The notes beneath the pieces are model-generated. The model saw only the letters and a program-made list of their open reading frames with translations. It did not search any database and was not told the origin of the DNA. A stretch of 41,591 bases of DNA from a virus, in IMG/VR virus record IMGVR_UViG_3300032883_000366, positions 1 through 41,591 of that record, one strand, 5' to 3'. Both the position numbers and the translations under genes were made by a program. Positions 5,967 to 14,344 of the stretch are shown here, in pieces. Position 1 is the first letter of the stretch. Each line of letters starts with the position of its first letter.

Positions 5967-7474
5967 AAGACGGGACAACTAAAATCTTGTCCAGAGCTTA
6001 CAATCAATTAGCGGACGCTTTCCACTCTGAACAGATGTCTTATGTAGAGTTCATTCACAAGGCCTGGCCTGTCATAGAACCCGCTACTCCTTTGGCTGAT
6101 GGTTACTACATTGATTATGTTGCTGAACATCTTGAAGCAGTAATTCAAGGACAGATTCGAAATCTCATCATTAACTTTCCTCCACGCTATGGAAAGAGTA
6201 ACCTTGTCACAGTCATGTGGCCAGTGTGGGCATGGACGATGGATCCTGCACTCCGATTTATTTGTGCTTCTTTTTCCCAGAGGCTTGCAACCAAGCACTC
6301 GCTGTCTCGCCGTCGCATCTTAAACTCCTACTGGTTCCGAGCAAACTGGGGTGGACGAGTGCAGGTAATGGACGATCAGGATCAGAAAATGGAGTTTGAG
6401 AATACGGCACGTGGTATCATGGCCGCGACGTCCGTCGGCGGAACCGTGACGGGTACAGGAGGTGACGTCCTGATTGCGGACGACTTCCTGGATCCGGAAC
6501 GGGCCCGGAGCAAGTTGGTTCGGGAGAACACCATTGAGTTTTGGGACAAAACCTTTTCGACACGCTTGGATGACAAGCATAAAGGAGCGAAAGTGGTAGT
6601 GGAACAAAGACTTTGTAAACAGGACGTCACTGGTCACATTACCGAGAAGGAGGACCACGGATGGACACACATTGTGTTACCTGCCATTTGTACTTCTCCC
6701 CAGAAGTTGATCTTTCCCCTTTCCGGGAGAATTGTGACCCGCGATGTTGGCGACGTGCTCTGCCCGGTACGCGAGACTGGCGAAGAGATTATGGTACAAA
6801 AAAAGATTATGACCGACAAGAGAGGAGCTCACGCCTTCGAAGCCCAGTATCAACAGAACCCCACATCGGATGAAGGTGGGATGTTCCGTCGAGAGTATTG
6901 GCACTATCATAAAATCGTACCTCAAACTGTTTGGAAGCTTTGGAGTTGGGATACCGCCATGGAGGACGGAGAACAAAATGATTGGAGTGTTGGTATTTTG
7001 TTTTCCTTTCACGGACACGGAGCTTGCATTGAAAAAGTGGTTCGTGCCCGAATGCAATACCCGGAACTAAAGCGTGCCGTGCAGTCAGCTTTTGGAGCGT
7101 ACCCAGCTAATGCTTTATTGATTGAGGATACGGCTTCGGGTAAGTCTCTCGCACAAGATTTAAAACGATCCACTGATTTGCCAGTCATTCCGGTTCCCAT
7201 TGATGGGAAGGATAAAGTATTCCGTGCGTCCTTAGTCAGTCCTTATGTTGAGTCTGGGAGAGTAAGTATAAAAGAAGATGAATCGTGGGTGGCGGACTTC
7301 ATCGAGGAACTACAAGAGTTTCCGAACGGAGAGCATGACGATCAGGTGGATGCATTTTCCCAGGGGATGAGTCACTACTATCTTCACCAACAACGCCCAG
7401 CAGCAGCGATGGTTGGGAGTACTCTTGTGACGTCAGGAATGCGGAGCGCATCGGATTGGATGGACGGGAGGTAG
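5963..7474 (+). CDS. terL: Terminase large subunit, 503 aa
   Basis: This is the packaging motor and nuclease. The Walker A-type loop PPRYGKS is at residues 73-79, the Walker B strand DVLIADD near 165-171, and the RNase H-like nuclease acids appear in SWDTA (about 331), LIEDTASG (about 388) and EHDDQVDAFSQG (about 466). Length is normal for the family. The ribosome site AAGGAG lies inside the end of the small subunit gene. The N-terminal AFHSEQMSYVEFIHKAWPVIEP opening resembles terminases of long-tailed phages with headful or cos packaging; the mode cannot be told here. Confidence 0.97.
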   Translation: MKDGTTKILSRAYNQLADAFHSEQMSYVEFIHKAWPVIEPATPLADGYYIDYVAEHLEAVIQGQIRNLIINFPPRYGKSNLVTVMWPVWAWTMDPALRFICASFSQRLATKHSLSRRRILNSYWFRANWGGRVQVMDDQDQKMEFENTARGIMAATSVGGTVTGTGGDVLIADDFLDPERARSKLVRENTIEFWDKTFSTRLDDKHKGAKVVVEQRLCKQDVTGHITEKEDHGWTHIVLPAICTSPQKLIFPLSGRIVTRDVGDVLCPVRETGEEIMVQKKIMTDKRGAHAFEAQYQQNPTSDEGGMFRREYWHYHKIVPQTVWKLWSWDTAMEDGEQNDWSVGILFSFHGHGACIEKVVRARMQYPELKRAVQSAFGAYPANALLIEDTASGKSLAQDLKRSTDLPVIPVPIDGKDKVFRASLVSPYVESGRVSIKEDESWVADFIEELQEFPNGEHDDQVDAFSQGMSHYYLHQQRPAAAMVGSTLVTSGMRSASDWMDGR

Positions 7475-7475
7475 A

Positions 7476-9350
7476 ATGAGAAACACAAAACTTAAATTTA
7501 ATAAATCTGTCCTGAAGAAAGGGCGGGCGAACGATTGGATGGAAGCGGTTGGTAATTCTAGTACTGTACCCACTGCTCGAATGGCTTCCGCTGCATTTCC
7601 ACAACCGAACTATGATCCTGATAAAGAATTTCTCGACATTCAACAAACTCTTGTTAGGAATCCAGTAGTTGCCTTCAACGAACGGCTTGTGAAAGGTGAG
7701 GTGATGGTTGAAGAGGCTTGGATCTATGAAGGAAAGTTTGATTTCCGTGGGAAGTTGATGAAGGAAACGGAGCACTTAAAGTACCACGACCTTACAGTTC
7801 CTTATCGTTTGAGGTATGTTTCCGGCGTAGATTACAAAGTGTCTTTGAATAAAGCCGCAGTGTACTTTGAATCTCTTCCAGGAAAGCTTGATAGGTTGGA
7901 GAAAATCAAAGCGAAACATGTGGAAGGTGTTCGAAAGTTACAAAAAGTCCACATGCTTGAAGACAGTTTTAGTTTGGACAGCATCACCGGCCCTTACGAT
8001 GCGAACCAGTATACTGAGTTCGTTCCAACCTACGGCGGACCATTTAACAAACAACTTTACATTTACGATTATCTTACTATGCACGCCCGTGCATTTGAAT
8101 CTTGGAACCACAACCCAGTGGCAAAGAGAATTGTTAATGTGCTTGCACAATATGCCTTCGGACGTCGGTTTAAAGTTCGTATTCAAAAGCCCGCTTTGAA
8201 AAAGGTATGGGATGCTGCGAATTTGGAAAATAGATTTGTTCATAAGGCTTCGAAGTTCTGGAGTAGAGAGTACCTTATCTATGGAGAGTTAATGCTCGAT
8301 AAATTACGCTGGGATTCTATCGATCCTTCCACTGTTTGGGATATCATTACTGATCCGGACAACATCGGAGATATCTATTACTACTACCAATCTTACCCTA
8401 CTGCTTTCCAGACTTTTACTGGTTACACTGTTCCTGGTGCGCCTGGTTCGGCTCAACAAGCTCCTTTGAAGTATATCATTCGTCAACTTCCAGCTAAACA
8501 AGTTCTTCATATTAAATCGAACGTAGTTTCTCAAGAAAAGCGGGGCCGTTCGGTTTTGTTCTCGATATTAGGGTGGCTTAAACGGATTAAGGATTTGTAT
8601 AATGCTGAAGTAATCCGTGCTCAACTTGAAGCTTGTTTCATATGGGATGACACCATCGACGGGAGCGCAAGTGATGTGTCTGCGCACGCGGCAGCTTACG
8701 CTTCCATGCCAAAGCCCGCTTCTATCTTTGTCCACAACAAAGCTGTTGAACGAAAACCAATGCAAGCTATCACAGGAGCCTCCGGACGATCTTCTGCCGG
8801 AGTTTCGGATGAACTTCTTGCTCTCATTGCTACTGCCATTGGTATGCCAAAGGATTTCTTGAACGTTTTGGCTGCTGGAGGAGGGAACCGAGCCACTGCA
8901 CTCGTGTCCGCAGAACCATTTGAAAAAGTTATTGAAGACTTGCAAGCAGACTTTGAACACCTCTTCACAGAAATTGCAAAGGATGTCTTTGAACAAGCGG
9001 GTGTTGAAATGGAAGAAGGAGATGTGGAATTTTTGTTTCCTTCGGTTACCAAAGACACTACCTCCGAGACTGTGGCAAACGTTAACCGTGGAGAAGTAAT
9101 GGGTTATATCGATCATCAAACTGCTGCTGAGATGTTCGCTGCTGAACTTAACATTACGAATTACGACTATGAAGAAATGATGGCTAAAATTGAAGAGGAT
9201 CGGGAGAACGGAATTGATCCTCTCATGCCGCCCTTGGGACGTTCGGGTTCACCTATCCCCGGAGAGGACGACGGGTTGGTTTCGGACGACACTTCTCCCA
9301 TTCATGGTACTGGGAAGAAGAATTTGAAGGGACAACTTAAAACTTTATGA
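7476..9350 (+). CDS. Portal protein, 624 aa
   Basis: The portal forms the dodecameric ring at the capsid vertex through which DNA passes. Typical portal features are visible: a central KQVLHIKSNVVSQEKRGRS clip-wing stretch (about 345-365), SILGWLKRIKDLYNAEVIRAQ as the long helix, and FEKVIEDLQADFEHLFTEIAKDVFEQAGV with LFPS near 515-520 in the stem/crown. The C-terminus is Gly/Asp/Pro-rich and probably flexible. GGGAGG overlaps the terminase stop. Size is within the normal range, with an N-terminal extension of about 100 residues. Confidence 0.93.
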   Translation: MRNTKLKFNKSVLKKGRANDWMEAVGNSSTVPTARMASAAFPQPNYDPDKEFLDIQQTLVRNPVVAFNERLVKGEVMVEEAWIYEGKFDFRGKLMKETEHLKYHDLTVPYRLRYVSGVDYKVSLNKAAVYFESLPGKLDRLEKIKAKHVEGVRKLQKVHMLEDSFSLDSITGPYDANQYTEFVPTYGGPFNKQLYIYDYLTMHARAFESWNHNPVAKRIVNVLAQYAFGRRFKVRIQKPALKKVWDAANLENRFVHKASKFWSREYLIYGELMLDKLRWDSIDPSTVWDIITDPDNIGDIYYYYQSYPTAFQTFTGYTVPGAPGSAQQAPLKYIIRQLPAKQVLHIKSNVVSQEKRGRSVLFSILGWLKRIKDLYNAEVIRAQLEACFIWDDTIDGSASDVSAHAAAYASMPKPASIFVHNKAVERKPMQAITGASGRSSAGVSDELLALIATAIGMPKDFLNVLAAGGGNRATALVSAEPFEKVIEDLQADFEHLFTEIAKDVFEQAGVEMEEGDVEFLFPSVTKDTTSETVANVNRGEVMGYIDHQTAAEMFAAELNITNYDYEEMMAKIEEDRENGIDPLMPPLGRSGSPIPGEDDGLVSDDTSPIHGTGKKNLKGQLKTL

Positions 9351-10330
9351 GAAGAACTCAAACTCAAGTCCTAGAGAGTTTGGAACGAGACTCCATTTAC
9401 GCTACTGACAAGATGGTGGACGAAGGACGTGCGGAACTTAAAACAATGTGGGAGAAAACGAAAGTGTGGTTGAAGACTTCCATTCAGTACGAGTACCATC
9501 AGGATTTTCGTGGGGCCGCTTGGAACTTGCAGGAGGCGCACCTTCGGGGTACCTTTGAACGTATCCAAAAAAGGGTGCACGAACTCCTGAACCGGTTTCA
9601 TGATGAGTCAGTTTCTGCGGCTACCGTTCATTTTAAAGCTTTGCATCGAGAATCCGTTCTTCGGAACGCGTGGATGTTGGATCAAGTTACTCCTTCCAGC
9701 CAAAGGGTTGCTCTTCCTTTGGGGTTCACTCTTCGGGAAGCGAAAGTTTATGAAGAGACTCAGTGGAACGATCGTTGGGGTGCGTGGTTAACTTCTTACC
9801 AGGCATCTTTAGTTAATAATTTAAAGATGGGAGCTATGAATTCTTCGAGCGTGGACGATGCAGCGGACGAAGTGGATGCTACTCGCCCAGGGAGTCCCAC
9901 GGCGGACATGTGGTCAGCTATGGATAGGATTTACCAACATGAGTCTGTCTCCATTTATACTTCCGCACAACTCGACGTTTCCAAAGCGAATGATCAATTT
10001 AATTTGATAGAGGTTTGGCAGACTCGTTACTACAAAAGAGTTTGCGATATCTGTGAAGGGAATCGAGGCCTTAAGCGCGAGGAGGCTTCGGACGAAATCC
10101 CGGCACATCCGAATTGTAATTGTTTCTGGAGAGTAGTACCGATGTCCTGGGCGGAACTGATGCGAAGCGGAAATGCGGATGAACGGGAGATTGCGAAAGT
10201 GATGGACGCGGCGGATGAAGTACCCGACATGATGCTTGTACTGAACGATAAAGGAGAACTTGTGGGTGCGGCGACGGTGGAATTTGGAGACTGGATTCAA
10301 GACAAAATGAAAGTGATTGTAGGAGGGTAA
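9347..10330 (+). CDS. Minor head protein (SPP1 gp7 / Mu F-like), 327 aa
   Basis: The signature of the phage head morphogenesis family is near residues 228-260: a VCDICEGNRGL cysteine pair, then IPAHPNCNCFWRVVP, that is, CxxC followed by HPNCxC, a likely metal site. The N-terminal 200 residues are helical. It begins in ATGA overlap with the portal, with no close ribosome site, so translation is probably coupled. Such proteins sit inside or at the portal and help early capsid assembly. The position directly after the portal supports the call. Confidence 0.9.
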   Translation: MRRTQTQVLESLERDSIYATDKMVDEGRAELKTMWEKTKVWLKTSIQYEYHQDFRGAAWNLQEAHLRGTFERIQKRVHELLNRFHDESVSAATVHFKALHRESVLRNAWMLDQVTPSSQRVALPLGFTLREAKVYEETQWNDRWGAWLTSYQASLVNNLKMGAMNSSSVDDAADEVDATRPGSPTADMWSAMDRIYQHESVSIYTSAQLDVSKANDQFNLIEVWQTRYYKRVCDICEGNRGLKREEASDEIPAHPNCNCFWRVVPMSWAELMRSGNADEREIAKVMDAADEVPDMMLVLNDKGELVGAATVEFGDWIQDKMKVIVGG

Positions 10331-10807
10331 ATGAACAGTCCGGCACAAGTTATCGAGTCTAAGTCAAAAACTTTGTTTGAGAAATTGGTTTCTAACTACG
10401 AATTGTCGAACATAATGATGGCCATTCTTGGACAGATGATCATAATTTCTAGTCAAAAAGGTACTCCAATTGAAGGGATTGTGCTCGGAACTCCGAATTG
10501 GTTGGGCCGGTCCATTAGATCCAAGATTGCCTTCAACGCAATTTCGGTTCCTTCGATGAGCCTTTGGCGAGGGGAAGAGGACATCGCACACTACGTTCAA
10601 GGCCGGGCCGCGCATTTGGGGAAGGTGTTCTATAAGAATCCAGGAATACTAAAGTTTTTCACCACACTCATTAAGGAAATAGATTTGTTTTGTACTCATA
10701 AGGGGATTGATTTTAAGGATGTAAAAATTGAGAAGGCAATCATTACTCCAAATTATGTAATGATCATAACTCTAAGTAAGGAGCACGTAGGCTTATGGGA
10801 GAGATAA
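10331..10807 (+). CDS. Hypothetical head-module protein, 158 aa
   Basis: GGAGGG lies 3 nt before the ATG, overlapping the stop of the minor head protein. The protein contains NPGILKFFTTLIKEI and a WRGEEDIAHYVQGRAAHLGKVFY stretch that looks helical. The first half has a small hydrophobic patch (SNIMMAILGQMIIISS). No family is recognised. Its place between minor head protein and protease makes a head-assembly role plausible but unproven. Confidence 0.7.
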   Translation: MNSPAQVIESKSKTLFEKLVSNYELSNIMMAILGQMIIISSQKGTPIEGIVLGTPNWLGRSIRSKIAFNAISVPSMSLWRGEEDIAHYVQGRAAHLGKVFYKNPGILKFFTTLIKEIDLFCTHKGIDFKDVKIEKAIITPNYVMIITLSKEHVGLWER

Positions 10808-10986
10808 TTAACCTAAGTGCGGATGAAAAAGAACTCGTTCAAGAATACCGTAGAGTAAAGGATATGAAACACGGTGACTTAAATGTGTCAGTTAAAAATG
10901 AGGAGATGGTTAAGCTTTGGATTACAACTCAAACTACTCGAAAGGTTGATCTTTCGAACATCGCTCATTTAAAGGAGGGTATTTAA
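10795..10986 (+). CDS. Hypothetical protein, 63 aa
   Basis: It overlaps the end of the 158-aa gene by 13 nt, with AAGGAG 11 nt or so before the ATG. Charged, helical, no cysteines. The gene ends just before the GTG of the next small ORF, whose ribosome site lies in its last codons. No family is recognised; it could be a small assembly factor. Confidence 0.6.
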   Translation: MGEIINLSADEKELVQEYRRVKDMKHGDLNVSVKNEEMVKLWITTQTTRKVDLSNIAHLKEGI

Positions 10987-11244
10987 GTGCTTGATAAACT
11001 AGATATAAAGACTATAGTACGGTGTTTAGAGTTTAATCCATATCATGATTCCGCTGGAAGATTTGCTGTAGGGGATTCTGTGACACTTGATGAAAAGCCG
11101 GGAGAAATTCATAAAGTTACTGGACAAATTGGAGGAAGAGGTACTCCTCAGCATGATAGATATATAGTTAAACACGGTGATGGAACCCGTACTATCGTTC
11201 ATAGTAATTATCCTGGATTGAAAAAGGATAAGGAGAGGAGTTAA
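10987..11244 (+). CDS. Small protein with the NPYHDxxGRF phage motif, 85 aa
   Basis: GTG start with GGAGGG 8 nt upstream. Residues about 16-26 read FNPYHDSAGRF, a short motif that recurs at termini of phage head-associated proteins. After it comes a compact beta-rich stretch (VGDSVTLDEKPGEIHKVTGQ) with an SH3-like look, and a YIVKHGDGTRTIV strand pair. It overlaps the protease start by one base. Usually this motif is part of a larger protein; here it stands as a short gene. The function is unknown, perhaps head assembly or protein targeting to the capsid. Confidence 0.65.
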   Translation: MLDKLDIKTIVRCLEFNPYHDSAGRFAVGDSVTLDEKPGEIHKVTGQIGGRGTPQHDRYIVKHGDGTRTIVHSNYPGLKKDKERS

Positions 11245-12578
11245 TGAAAACTTTATCAATAAGGAAGGTTGTAGATACTTTTAAGGATGAGTGCATGGAT
11301 TCGTTTGACGAACTATTAAGGAATGCAGCAAAAAAGAAAAAACAATCCAACTCCGTTAACGTGTTCGCCCAACTGATGCGGGGAATGAAAAAGATGAAGT
11401 GTTCCGAAGCGGCCAAGGTCATTTCTCAAAAGCCCTCTTTACCTGGTTCCGAGGATCCTTCTTCTTTCCCAGAAAATATTGTCGATGTTCTCTTGATTAC
11501 TGAAGGCTTGGGGAATCGTAACGATATGAATTATTACGGGCCCGAAGCTTTAGCTTCTGCTCCTTCCGCTTTTGAAGGGAAGTCTTGTTTTTTAGATCAT
11601 CCTTCTGAAAGCGAGGAGCGGGACATTCCTGAGCGACATGTTTTGAGTAAGTGTGGTTACTTTAAAAACGTTCGAGTTGAAAAGGTGAATGGAACACTTA
11701 GTGTTTTGGGGGAATTGCATTTTGACATTTCCGAGTCTGGCAAGCAAGGCTATTTAAAAGCGCTCTCAGCTTTGCACTACCGGGATGAGTTTCCCGACCT
11801 TGACTCAGAGTACGTCGGGCTGTCCATAAACTCAGGTGGGGTACGGGAGCATCGGCGCATCGAGTGGAAAGGAGAGAAACTCGATGTTAATTACGTAACG
11901 CGGTTTATTGACGCGTTTTCGTGCGACATAGTAACGTCACCCGCGAGAGGAGGACGTTTCCTAGCCTTGGTGGAGAGCGTAGCTGGGGCGAAACATCACA
12001 GAGGAGGTTCTGCAATGGATGAACTAAGAAAGTGTCTTGAAGCGGTAGCCTCTGCCTTGAAGGAAGCAGTTAAGGAGACGGATCCGGAGAAAACCAAAGT
12101 TAAACTCGCGGAAGCCGACAAGCTCTTTGACGACTTCATTACTAAGGCGGAGGAAGCATCTAAAAAATCCTCGAAGGAAAAGAAGGAAGAAGAGGATGAG
12201 GACGAAGCGGAAGAAGCAGTAGCTAAAGCTAAAAAGGAAAAGAAAAAAGAAGGGTGTGATAGTAAAGAAGACGAAGATGATGATGAAGATGAAGATGAGG
12301 ACGACGACGCTGTCGAAGCTCATCGGATTGCCATCACGTCACTCGCAAAAGAGTCCGGGGTCGAGTTACCGGAGGAAAAAGTAGCTGAGTTAATTAAAAT
12401 GCCGTTAAAGGAAGCGAAACAGGAAATCGTTTTCTACGGTAGTTTGGTTAAAGCGGCAACAAAAAAAGCAATCAGCAGCATCGGCGTCCCAGCGGCCCGC
12501 TTTGCTTCAATGAGTGAAGCGGAACGCAAAGAAGCCGGGGCCGGAAACAATGGCCTGTTCGCTGATTGCCATCGATAA
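11244..12578 (+). CDS. Prohead protease fused to scaffold domain, 444 aa
   Basis: The N-terminal half (about 75-250) looks like a capsid maturation protease: ENIVDVLLITEGLGN, then CFLDHPSESEERDIPE with a candidate catalytic His, then VGLSINSGG with a candidate Ser, and the SCDIVTSPARGGRF strand common in this group. The C-terminal part (258-444) is helical and highly charged, with a Lys/Glu coiled region and an acidic run of alternating D and E around 350-360, as in scaffolds. A strong internal ribosome site opens a nested start at residue 258. The start overlaps the previous stop. Catalytic assignments are inferred by position. Confidence 0.82.
   Translation: MKTLSIRKVVDTFKDECMDSFDELLRNAAKKKKQSNSVNVFAQLMRGMKKMKCSEAAKVISQKPSLPGSEDPSSFPENIVDVLLITEGLGNRNDMNYYGPEALASAPSAFEGKSCFLDHPSESEERDIPERHVLSKCGYFKNVRVEKVNGTLSVLGELHFDISESGKQGYLKALSALHYRDEFPDLDSEYVGLSINSGGVREHRRIEWKGEKLDVNYVTRFIDAFSCDIVTSPARGGRFLALVESVAGAKHHRGGSAMDELRKCLEAVASALKEAVKETDPEKTKVKLAEADKLFDDFITKAEEASKKSSKEKKEEEDEDEAEEAVAKAKKEKKKEGCDSKEDEDDDEDEDEDDDAVEAHRIAITSLAKESGVELPEEKVAELIKMPLKEAKQEIVFYGSLVKAATKKAISSIGVPAARFASMSEAERKEAGAGNNGLFADCHR
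12015..12578 (+). CDS. Nested in-frame scaffold protein, 187 aa
   Basis: Inside the protease gene, GAGGAGG (12001-12007) lies 7 nt before an in-frame ATG at 12015, giving a product that starts MDELRKCLEAVASAL. It contains only the charged helical scaffold region and its C-terminal segment. This is the arrangement known from the lambda C/Nu3 pair, where protease and scaffold share a C-terminus. The ribosome site is as good as those of separate genes nearby. Synthesis of the short form is inferred, not shown. Confidence 0.65.
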   Translation: MDELRKCLEAVASALKEAVKETDPEKTKVKLAEADKLFDDFITKAEEASKKSSKEKKEEEDEDEAEEAVAKAKKEKKKEGCDSKEDEDDDEDEDEDDDAVEAHRIAITSLAKESGVELPEEKVAELIKMPLKEAKQEIVFYGSLVKAATKKAISSIGVPAARFASMSEAERKEAGAGNNGLFADCHR

Positions 12579-12592
12579 GGAGGGATTGAGAA

Positions 12593-13066
12593 ATGTCTAC
12601 TACTTCTCAAAACAATCAGGTTTTTGATCAGCGGTCCCCTCTGTGGTACCCGGTACTCACGGATGGAACTTATGACATAAACCAGGGAGATCTCCTTTGG
12701 TTCGACGCTTCTGTGCATGTGGTGAAACCACTTGACTCAGATGCCCATGCTGCTTACCTCGCAGGGGCAGCATTGCAACAATCAGTCCTGAATGTGTACG
12801 GAACGAAATCGTATCCGACCGGTGGGGTTGAAGTTGCTACCAGAGGAATATTCACGTTCGGTACCATCACTGGCGACACGCTTAATCATGGTGACGCGGT
12901 GTATTTTAGTACTGACGCTCAAACGGTCACCAATACAGTGGGAGGAATGTCCTACTTGATTGGTTACGTTCAGTTAAAACCCGGACAGTCAGCAGTCGCT
13001 GGTGGAACAGGAACAGTGAAGATCGATGTTCTGATCTACGCTCGATTCCCGTTCGCTGGTATATAA
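12593..13066 (+). CDS. Capsid decoration protein, 157 aa
   Basis: The pattern is that of small all-beta head decoration (DUF2190/cement-like) proteins: DINQGDLLWFD near 29-39, a central VATRGIFTFGTITGDTLNHGDAVYFSTDAQTVT (split by positions: about 82-114), and IGYVQLKPG (about 123-131). Such proteins bind the capsid surface and stabilise the expanded shell. AAGGAGGG is upstream. It sits between protease and major capsid protein, the usual position. Seen: beta-rich, Gly-rich. Family assignment is by pattern and context. Confidence 0.82.
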   Translation: MSTTSQNNQVFDQRSPLWYPVLTDGTYDINQGDLLWFDASVHVVKPLDSDAHAAYLAGAALQQSVLNVYGTKSYPTGGVEVATRGIFTFGTITGDTLNHGDAVYFSTDAQTVTNTVGGMSYLIGYVQLKPGQSAVAGGTGTVKIDVLIYARFPFAGI

Positions 13067-13078
13067 GGAGGAACTCAT

Positions 13079-14266
13079 ATGGGCAAAGAAACTAATGATT
13101 CAGTTGTTCGGTTGAGTCCTCTGATTGAGGCTAACCGGAAATTAACAAAACGTGTTCAGGAGCACGCTTTCAACGGGCTTCTGGAGAGTATTCGTAGGAC
13201 GTTCCGTGTGGATCTTTTGGAGAAGAATCACTTCGACTTCGAAGATCCTTTCTTCCACTGGAGCAAATTCCGTGAAGCAGCTTACAGAGTAGCGGAATCC
13301 CAGATGCAAGAAGCAAACGCGGAAAATACCTTTGCGCAGCTTTTACGTGCGGGTATTAACATGATCGCTAACAACTGGTACAATCTAGTTGAAACTAACC
13401 ACGAAATGGTTGGAGCTACCACGTTCTCAACCAAAGCGGTTGAGCCGTACGCTCCAATGAATCGTGGTGGGATTCCTAGAAGAGTTCCAGCAGGCGGTCC
13501 GTTCCCACGAACGAAAGTTATGGGGCTTGACATTCAAATTGTTAACGAAAAGTTCGGCGCAATTTCGGACTTCGAACGGGAACTTTTTGATGATGATCAA
13601 ACTGGCCAGATTGCCGCTCGTGCCAAAGACATTGGTGAGAACATGCGCATCCTGGAGGATGCTTGGTTCTTCCAGCGTTTCATTGGTACGGCAGGTTCTT
13701 ATGCCGGAGATATCATTCCTGCTTCCCAGACTTACTCAACCGTCTGGTCGACGACGCTAAGTGGTGGAGGGAAAAATAAACCTTCGTCCTACGTAGCGTT
13801 TAATCCGGACGCAGTGCAAGCTGCAGATCTTGCTCTCATGAATCAACTTGACCTGCTTGGAAACAAGATGATGGTTAATCCGAACACGTTGCTCACTGGT
13901 ACGAGCAACAAGTTTACTGCTCGGACACTGTTGAATTCTGAGTGGTATCCGGCGACGGGTGCGATGCTTGTGGGCGGAACCGGTGGAACCGGAACGACCA
14001 TTGGTACAACCTTCGCGAAGAACGTGCTCGAAGGGCTTTACAACTTAGTTGTAAGCCGCTTCCTGCCGATCAAAACGTGGGCGCTTGGAGAAGGCGGAAA
14101 GGGAATCGTGTTTCAACGACGCGATGCTCTGGAAGTTATTCAAGAAAATCCAGCAAGCGGAATGGCATTTTCACTCGATGTCTTTCAGTTCCGCTCGCGC
14201 GCTCGATGGGAACCAGACTGGGTTGATCCTCGGTTTTGGTACCTTGGGAACGACGGAAACACTTAA
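13079..14266 (+). CDS. Major capsid protein, 395 aa
   Basis: Length, position and an AAGGAGG ribosome site 5 nt from the ATG suit a highly expressed capsid protein of the HK97 fold. The N-terminal 60 residues are charged and helical, followed by a region with NTFAQLLRAGINMIANNWYN. The middle (about 225-320) has Gly/Thr-rich loops such as GGTGGTGTTIG. No motif proves the fold by eye; the call is based on gene order behind protease and decoration protein. A hairpin follows 20 nt after the stop. Confidence 0.9.
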   Translation: MGKETNDSVVRLSPLIEANRKLTKRVQEHAFNGLLESIRRTFRVDLLEKNHFDFEDPFFHWSKFREAAYRVAESQMQEANAENTFAQLLRAGINMIANNWYNLVETNHEMVGATTFSTKAVEPYAPMNRGGIPRRVPAGGPFPRTKVMGLDIQIVNEKFGAISDFERELFDDDQTGQIAARAKDIGENMRILEDAWFFQRFIGTAGSYAGDIIPASQTYSTVWSTTLSGGGKNKPSSYVAFNPDAVQAADLALMNQLDLLGNKMMVNPNTLLTGTSNKFTARTLLNSEWYPATGAMLVGGTGGTGTTIGTTFAKNVLEGLYNLVVSRFLPIKTWALGEGGKGIVFQRRDALEVIQENPASGMAFSLDVFQFRSRARWEPDWVDPRFWYLGNDGNT

Positions 14267-14286
14267 ACTGAAAATTGATTAGGACG

Positions 14287-14322
14287 GGCGTGCCTCCAAC
14301 CCCGTGAAGGACGGGGCACGCC
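14287..14322 (+). terminator. Stable two-tier hairpin after the major capsid gene
   Basis: The outer stem is GGCGTG/CACGCC and the inner stem is CCCCGT/ACGGGG with a short GAAGG loop. There is no T-run afterwards (ACATTTG), so it is not a classic intrinsic terminator. It may limit read-through, or protect the 3' end of the capsid message to keep capsid protein in excess. Confidence 0.55.
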
Positions 14323-14344
14323 ACATTTGAAGGGAGGACTATTT

